In this document: in pieces, positions 59,674-64,000 of the stretch
Layout of the letters: the number at the start of each line of letters is the position of its first letter
Position numbering within the stretch: the first letter of the stretch is position 1
Source: Streptantibioticus silvisoli
GTDB lineage: Bacteria > Actinomycetota > Actinomycetes > Streptomycetales > Streptomycetaceae
Direction: 5' to 3'
NCBI RefSeq assembly: GCF_027947535.2
Contig: NZ_JAAGKO020000021.1
Coordinates: forward strand, 1-64,000
Length of the DNA: 64,000 nucleotides
Program-made: the position numbers and the translations under genes
Notes under the pieces: generated by a model
The model's input: the letters and a program-made list of their open reading frames with translations, nothing else
Databases searched by the model: none
What the model was told of the DNA's origin: nothing

Positions 59674-60564
59674 ATGAGACTTCACGGGGTGGGACGGCGC
59701 TACGGCCTGCGCGGACGCTGGGTGCTGCGCGACATCGACCTCGACGTGCCCCGGCACGCCCTGCTGCGGATCGACGGGCGCAACGGCACCGGCAAGTCCA
59801 CCCTGCTGCGGCTGCTGGCCGGCATCGACGCCCCGACGGCCGGCCGGATCACCGGCCGCCCCGCCACCGCCTACGTCCCGGAGCGGTTCGCCGCCGCGCT
59901 GCCGTTCGACGCCGCCGGCTACCTCGTCCACTGCGGCCGCATCCACGGATTGCCCGGCCCGCTGGCGCAGCGGCGGGCCGCGCAGTGGCTGGAGCGCTTC
60001 GGCATCGGCGAACACGCCCGCACCCCGCTGGAGGTGCTGTCGAAGGGCACCGCGCAGAAGGTGGCCGTCGCCCAGGCCCTGCTGGCCGAACCCGAGCTGC
60101 TGATCCTTGACGAGGCGTGGACCGGCCTGGACACCGCCGCCCGCGCCCAGCTCGACGCCGAGGTCACCGCCCGGGTCGCGGCCGGCACCACCACCGTCTT
60201 CGTCGACCACGACCCGGCCCGGCTGGCCGGCGCCGCCACCGCCGTCCACCGGGTCGAGGGCGCCGCACTGGTCGCCGTCACCCCCGCCGCGGCCACCGCG
60301 CCCAACACCGCGCCGGCGGCCGTGCTGATCGACGCCCACCGCCCCGGCGGCCCCCGGACCGTCCCGCCCGCGCTGCCGGCCTCCGCCCGCACGCTGCCCG
60401 CCCGCCCCGGCGACGCCGGGCTGCGCGTCACGGTCGCCGCCGCCGACTCCGACGCGGTCCTGCGCGCGCTGCTGGCCGCCGACCCCGCCTGGCACATCCG
60501 GTCGGTCGCCCCGGCACCCGGCCCGGCGCCCGGCGGGGCCCTCGCGAAGGAGGACGGACGATGA
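59674..60564 (+). CDS. ABC transporter ATP-binding protein
   Basis: A 296-residue ATPase. Walker A GRNGTGKSTLLRLLAG lies near residue 36. The signature LSKGTAQKVAVAQ and Walker B LLILDEAWTGLD lie near residues 125-150. The Glu of the catalytic DE is present. An extra C-terminal region of about 80 residues follows the core. GGGGGAG precedes the ATG at 59674. Its last bases overlap the permease start (ATGA), so the pair forms a small exporter-type system of unknown substrate. Confidence 0.88.
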   Translation: MRLHGVGRRYGLRGRWVLRDIDLDVPRHALLRIDGRNGTGKSTLLRLLAGIDAPTAGRITGRPATAYVPERFAAALPFDAAGYLVHCGRIHGLPGPLAQRRAAQWLERFGIGEHARTPLEVLSKGTAQKVAVAQALLAEPELLILDEAWTGLDTAARAQLDAEVTARVAAGTTTVFVDHDPARLAGAATAVHRVEGAALVAVTPAAATAPNTAPAAVLIDAHRPGGPRTVPPALPASARTLPARPGDAGLRVTVAAADSDAVLRALLAADPAWHIRSVAPAPGPAPGGALAKEDGR

Positions 60565-61238
60565 CCTCCCGGCTGCCCGCGCTGCTGCGCTACCAGGCCG
60601 CGCTGCTCCTGCGGTCCTACCGCTGGCTGCCCCCGCTGCTGCTCTACGCGATCATCCTCGCCGTCGGCGTGCGGTCCGGCGAACCGGTGCTGGGGTCGCT
60701 CGGGGTCGTCGCTGTGGCGGTGCTCCCGACGGCCGCCTGGCTGGTGCGGGTGTGCGTCACCGGTGAGCCGCCGGCCGCCCGGGCCGTCACCGCCGCCGCG
60801 GCGGGCCCCGGCCGGGTCCACCTGGCGTGCCTCGCCGTCGCGTCGGCCGCCGCCACCGCGACGGGCTGCGTCGCCGTCCCGGTCGTCGCCGCCGTCAGCG
60901 CCCCCTACAACGACGACCTGACGGTCGGCATACCCACCGGCTCCGCGGTCCTCGACGGGCTGCTGTCGGTGCTGGCGTGCGCCCTGCTGGGCACGGCGGC
61001 CGGTGCGCTGTGCAACCCGCCGGTGCTGCGCCGCCGGGGCTGGCCGGTACCGGTGACCGCGCTGGCGGCCCTGCTGGTGCTGGTCGCCTCCGGCTCCCCG
61101 GCCAACGCGGCGGTGACCGGCCTGGTCACCGGCTCCGCCTCCGGCCACGTCACCCTGCCCCTGCTGCCGCTGGGCCTGTCCCTGCTGGCCTGCGCGGCGG
61201 CCACGGCGGTCACCTGCCGACTGGTCGCACGCCGCTGA
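60561..61238 (+). CDS. ABC transporter membrane protein
   Basis: A 225-residue protein with six predicted helices and no other recognisable motif; a probable ABC-2-like permease partner of the preceding ATPase. AAGGAGG precedes the ATG at 60561, which overlaps the ATPase stop by 4 nt. It is very Ala/Val/Leu-rich. Confidence 0.78.
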   Translation: MTSRLPALLRYQAALLLRSYRWLPPLLLYAIILAVGVRSGEPVLGSLGVVAVAVLPTAAWLVRVCVTGEPPAARAVTAAAAGPGRVHLACLAVASAAATATGCVAVPVVAAVSAPYNDDLTVGIPTGSAVLDGLLSVLACALLGTAAGALCNPPVLRRRGWPVPVTALAALLVLVASGSPANAAVTGLVTGSASGHVTLPLLPLGLSLLACAAATAVTCRLVARR

Positions 61239-61767
61239 GGGACGCCGCGCCGGACGGGGGCCGGGGTGGGGTGCGCGGGGCTGTTGGGGCCGGTGGTCGG
61301 GCTGGCCGGGGCTGTTGGGGCTGTTGGGTCAGGCGTTCGGGGCGGGCGGGGCTGCTGGGGCAGGCGTTCGGGGCGGGTGGCCGGCGCGGCCGGGGCGGGG
61401 CGGTCGTGGCGGGCGGGCCGGCGCGGTCCGGGCGTTCGGGGCGGGCGCGTTGCGGCCCTCGGCGGCGCGGGCCCCGCGGTCCGTGCGGGTGCTGGGCCTG
61501 CCGCGGTGCGGGCGTCCGTGGCCGGCGTTCGGGGCGGGTGGCCGGCGGTGCGCTGGGCGCGGCCGGGCGGAGGCCCGGGCCGGGCGTTCGGCGCGGCCCA
61601 GGCGTTCGGGGCGGGCGCGGCCCGATCCGTGCTGCCCGGAGTCCGGAGCTCCCGGAGTCAGAGTTCCCGGAGTCCGGAGCCCCCGGCGTTCCGTGCCGCC
61701 CGGCGCCCACAGCGCGCGGCGGGGAAACCGGTGGCTCCCGGGAGCGGTAACGCGGCATGCTGGGCGG
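61239..61767. repeat. 529-bp repeat-rich gap with GCGTTCGGGGCGGG copies
   Basis: Five exact copies of GCGTTCGGGGCGGG lie at 61333, 61364, 61432, 61525 and 61602, among GGGGCTGTTGG and GGCCGGCGCG runs. At 61635-61681 three 15-16-bp units of CCCGGAGTCCGGAGCT follow. The strand is strongly G-rich. No gene is supportable. Confidence 0.82.
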
Positions 61768-62256
61768 ATGATGATCAGAGAGGCGACCGGTGCGGACTGG
61801 CCGCGGGTGTGGCCGTTCATGCGGGAGATCGTGGCGGCCGGTGAGACGTACACCTACCCGCGCGACCTGGGCGAGGAGCGGGCGCGTGAGATGTGGATGC
61901 TGGCGGCGCCGGGACGCACGGTCGTCGCGGTGGGCGACGACGGGGCGATTCTCGGCACCGCCAAGATGAACCCCAACCACATGGGCGGTTCGTCGCACAT
62001 CGCCAGCGCCAGCTTCATGGTGGACGCTCGCCATGCCGGCCACGGCACCGGCCGGGCCCTGGGCGAACACGTGCTGGAGTGGGCCCGCGGCGAGGGCTAC
62101 CGGGCGATGCAGTTCAACGCCGTCGTGGAGTCCAACACCCGCGCGGTCGGCCTGTGGCGGTCCCTCGGCTTCGCCGTCATGACCACGCTCCCCGAGGGCT
62201 TCCTGCACCCCACCCTGGGCTACGTCGGCCTGCACATCATGTACCGCGCCCTGTGA
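61768..62256 (+). CDS. GNAT N-acetyltransferase
   Basis: A 162-residue acetyltransferase of the GNAT superfamily. VDARHAGHGTGRALGEHVLEWA near residues 87-108 is the acetyl-CoA-binding motif A (a variant of Q/RxxGxG/A), and NTRAVGLWRSLGF follows as motif B. It resembles phosphinothricin or L-amino-acid acetyltransferase relatives; the substrate is unknown. Two adjacent ATGs (61768, 61771) are possible starts after a weak ribosome site. The gene is flanked on both sides by repeat arrays. Confidence 0.85.
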   Translation: MMIREATGADWPRVWPFMREIVAAGETYTYPRDLGEERAREMWMLAAPGRTVVAVGDDGAILGTAKMNPNHMGGSSHIASASFMVDARHAGHGTGRALGEHVLEWARGEGYRAMQFNAVVESNTRAVGLWRSLGFAVMTTLPEGFLHPTLGYVGLHIMYRAL

Positions 62257-62278
62257 ACCGCCCGGCCGCGCACGATTT

Positions 62279-62530
62279 CCGGTGCCGCCCACCACGCCGG
62301 TGCCGTCACCTCTCCGGGACCGTCCACCTCCGGTGCCGTCACCCCTCCGGTGCGTGATCCCGCCGCCGCGCTCGGGAACCATGTCGCCCCGGCAGGCCGC
62401 GCCGGCCCCCGCCCCGGTGCCGCCCACGGCTCCGGGGCCGTCACCCCTCCGGTGCCGACCACCGCGCCGGTGCTGCCCACGACAGAAGCCACCCACCCCT
62501 CCGGTGCCGCCCCCGACTGCGGTGCGTGAC
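62279..62530. repeat. 17-bp degenerate array (CCGGTGCCGTCACCCCT type)
   Basis: Units of 16-18 bp such as CCGGTGCCGTCACCTCT, CCGGGACCGTCCACCT and CCGGTGCCGTCACCCCT occur in two blocks: 62279-62360, and about 62415-62530 after a less regular middle. It fills the convergent GNAT/msrB gap. Confidence 0.83.
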
Positions 62531-62601
62531 CCCGTCCGCCGCGCGGCGCCCGGCCCCGCCACGCGGTCCGGTGGGGACGCGGGGCGGGGCCGGGGACGGG
62601 G

Positions 62602-63009
62602 TCAGCTGCGGGCGGGTTCCAGTTTCAGCGAGATGCTGTTGATGCAGTAGCGCTGGTCGGTGGGGGTGGGGTAGCCCTCGCCCTCGAAGACGTGGCCCAG
62701 GTGGGAGCCGCAGCGGGCGCAGCGCACCTCGGTGCGGTCCATGCCCTGCGAGCGGTCGTGGACCAGCTCGACGGCTTCGCTGTCCCGCGGGTCGTAGAAG
62801 GACGGCCAGCCGCAGTGCGAGGGGAACTTGGTGTCGGACCGGAAGAGCTCGGCACCGCAGGCCCGGCAGGAGTAGACGCCCTCGGTCGTGGTGTCGGTGT
62901 ACTCGCCGCGGAACGCCGGCTCGGTGCCCGCCTGCCGCAGCACCGCGTACTCGGCGGGGCTCAGCTCCGCACGCCACTGCTCTTCCGGCTTGTCGATCTC
63001 GTACGCCAT
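62602..63009 (-). CDS. msrB: Peptide methionine-R-sulfoxide reductase
   Basis: It reduces the R-sulfoxide of methionine in proteins. The 135-residue length fits single-domain MsrB. Zinc cysteines are in SCRACG and RCARCGSH. WPSFYDP and HLGHVFEGEG are family motifs, and the catalytic Cys is in RYCINS near residue 122. GGAGTGTTTCC precedes the ATG at 63009. It starts 11 nt after the murC stop, so both are probably co-transcribed. Confidence 0.95.
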   Translation of the reverse strand: MAYEIDKPEEQWRAELSPAEYAVLRQAGTEPAFRGEYTDTTTEGVYSCRACGAELFRSDTKFPSHCGWPSFYDPRDSEAVELVHDRSQGMDRTEVRCARCGSHLGHVFEGEGYPTPTDQRYCINSISLKLEPARS

Positions 63010-63020
63010 GGAAACACTCC

Positions 63021-64000
63021 TCAAGCTTGTGGCCCGGCCAGCCGGGCGACGATGCGCGGACCGAGGTCGGTCACGTCGCCGGCCCCCATGGTGAGAACGA
63101 GATCACCCCGCTCGGCCATTCCGGCGATGAGGTCGGGAACGCGGTTCTTGTCGTGTTCGGCGACGACGTCGGCGCCCTTGTGGCGGGCGGCGTCCACGAT
63201 CAGCGCGCTGGTGACGCCGGGCACCGGGTCCTCGCGGGCCGGGTAGATGTCCAGCACCACGCTGGCGTCGGCGAGGGTGAGGGCGGCGCCCATCTCGTCG
63301 GCGAGCTGCTGGGTGCGGCTGAACAGGTGCGGCTGGAAGACCACCAGGACCCGCCCGTCGCCGGCCGCGTCGCGTACCGCCTCCAGGTCGGCGGTGATCT
63401 CGGTGGGGTGGTGGGCGTAGGAGTCGATGACCTGGACACCGGCCGCGGTGCCCTTGGGCTGGAGGCGGCGGCCGACCCCGGTGTAGGAGGTGACGGCGGT
63501 GGCCAGCTCGGCGACCGCGCCGCCGCCCGCCGCGACGCCGGCGGTGACCGCGGCGCAGGCGTTGTGCGCGTAGTGCCGGCCGGGCACCGAGACGGTGAAG
63601 CGGTGCTCGGTGCCGTCGACGGCGTAGCCGACCTCGCTGGTCATGCCGTGCGCCACGATCGAGGTGATGCGGTGGTCGGCGCCGGCGCCCCGGCCGACCC
63701 GCACCACGGTCAGGTCGTCGCGGTCGGCGACCCGGGCGGCCACCACGTCGGCGCCCGGGTGCTCGCCCAGCACCAGCGTGCCGCCGGGGCGGATGTTGCG
63801 GGCGAAGGTCTCGAACGAGTCGTAGATCTCGTCGATCGAGGCGTAGTTGGCGTGGTGGTCCAGCTCGACGTTGAGGATGATCGCGACGTCGGGGGCGTAC
63901 TTGTGGAAGCTGCGGTCGCTCTCGTCGGCCTCGGCGACGAAGATCTCGCCCTCGCCGTGGTGGCCGTTGGAGCCGGGGCCGTGGATGTCGCCGCCGATGG
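63021..64000 (-). CDS. murC: UDP-N-acetylmuramate-L-alanine ligase (5' part outside window)
   Basis: A cytosolic peptidoglycan ligase that adds L-Ala to UDP-MurNAc with ATP. Only the central and C-terminal 325 codons are visible, as the frame is open to base 64000. EGEIFVAEADESDRSF and NVELDHHANY are central-domain motifs of MurC. The C-terminal domain has DSYAHHPTEI near its start and VFQPHLFSRT. The stop is at 63021. Confidence 0.93.
   Translation of the reverse strand, partial: IGGDIHGPGSNGHHGEGEIFVAEADESDRSFHKYAPDVAIILNVELDHHANYASIDEIYDSFETFARNIRPGGTLVLGEHPGADVVAARVADRDDLTVVRVGRGAGADHRITSIVAHGMTSEVGYAVDGTEHRFTVSVPGRHYAHNACAAVTAGVAAGGGAVAELATAVTSYTGVGRRLQPKGTAAGVQVIDSYAHHPTEITADLEAVRDAAGDGRVLVVFQPHLFSRTQQLADEMGAALTLADASVVLDIYPAREDPVPGVTSALIVDAARHKGADVVAEHDKNRVPDLIAGMAERGDLVLTMGAGDVTDLGPRIVARLAGPQA

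Overview
The window is about 73 percent GC. It has strong GC bias at third codon positions, many GTG starts, rare TTA codons and a HemE-HemG-HemQ (coproporphyrin-route) haem operon. This points to a Streptomyces or close relative. From memory, the gene order arcA-argF ... murA(HTH)-acnA-ngcEFG-rok7B7-xylFGH-dxs-APC permease ... fadB/thiolase-rnd-response regulator-DUF3000-hemE-hemG-hemQ ... msrB-murC follows the S. coelicolor chromosome around SCO5975 to SCO6060. Both ends of the window are therefore conserved core chromosome. The first gene (pnkp) and the last gene (murC) are cut by the window edges.

Layout. 1-6.5 kb: the RNA-repair enzyme Pnkp, arginine deiminase, an alpha/beta hydrolase and ornithine carbamoyltransferase. 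6.9-25.7 kb: an accessory block that interrupts the conserved order. It holds a sulfotransferase-like gene, a minus-strand series (carbamoyltransferase, stand-alone adenylation enzyme, radical SAM enzyme, FMN alpha-hydroxyacid oxidase, aldehyde dehydrogenase, an unknown protein, a DinB-fold protein), an SDR oxidoreductase, an archaeal/eukaryotic-type prolyl-tRNA synthetase and an MFS transporter. I read this as a candidate small-molecule biosynthetic cluster of unrecognised product. Four of its genes (sulfotransferase-like, adenylation enzyme, SDR, MFS) carry an in-frame TTA codon. I found none in the core genes I scanned, so the block is probably under bldA control. The prolyl-tRNA synthetase is a candidate self-resistance gene.

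26-32.3 kb: an XRE-HTH-MurA fusion, an EamA transporter and aconitase. murA and acnA have related 16-bp palindromes in their promoters (ATCTCR-N4-YGAGAT), and acnA also has an iron-box-like palindrome. 32.4-41 kb: carbon uptake, with NgcEFG (N-acetylglucosamine/chitobiose ABC system, with a DasR-type site over its promoter), the ROK regulator Rok7B7 and the xylose ABC system XylFGH. 41-53.6 kb: Dxs, an amino acid permease, a GT-C glycosyltransferase, a NYN-like protein, a cysteine-less DsbA-like protein, the fatty-acid oxidation pair, RNase D and an orphan response regulator. 54-64 kb: DUF3000, haem genes, a P-loop protein, a Pth2-like protein, a small ABC exporter, a GNAT, MsrB and MurC.

A second theme is intergenic DNA. 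Many gaps between genes, mostly downstream of stop codons, contain short degenerate tandem arrays with units of about 9 to 25 bp. Each gap has its own unit sequence, and none of the arrays lies inside a recognised gene. No rRNA, tRNA, IS element, prophage or CRISPR array was recognised.
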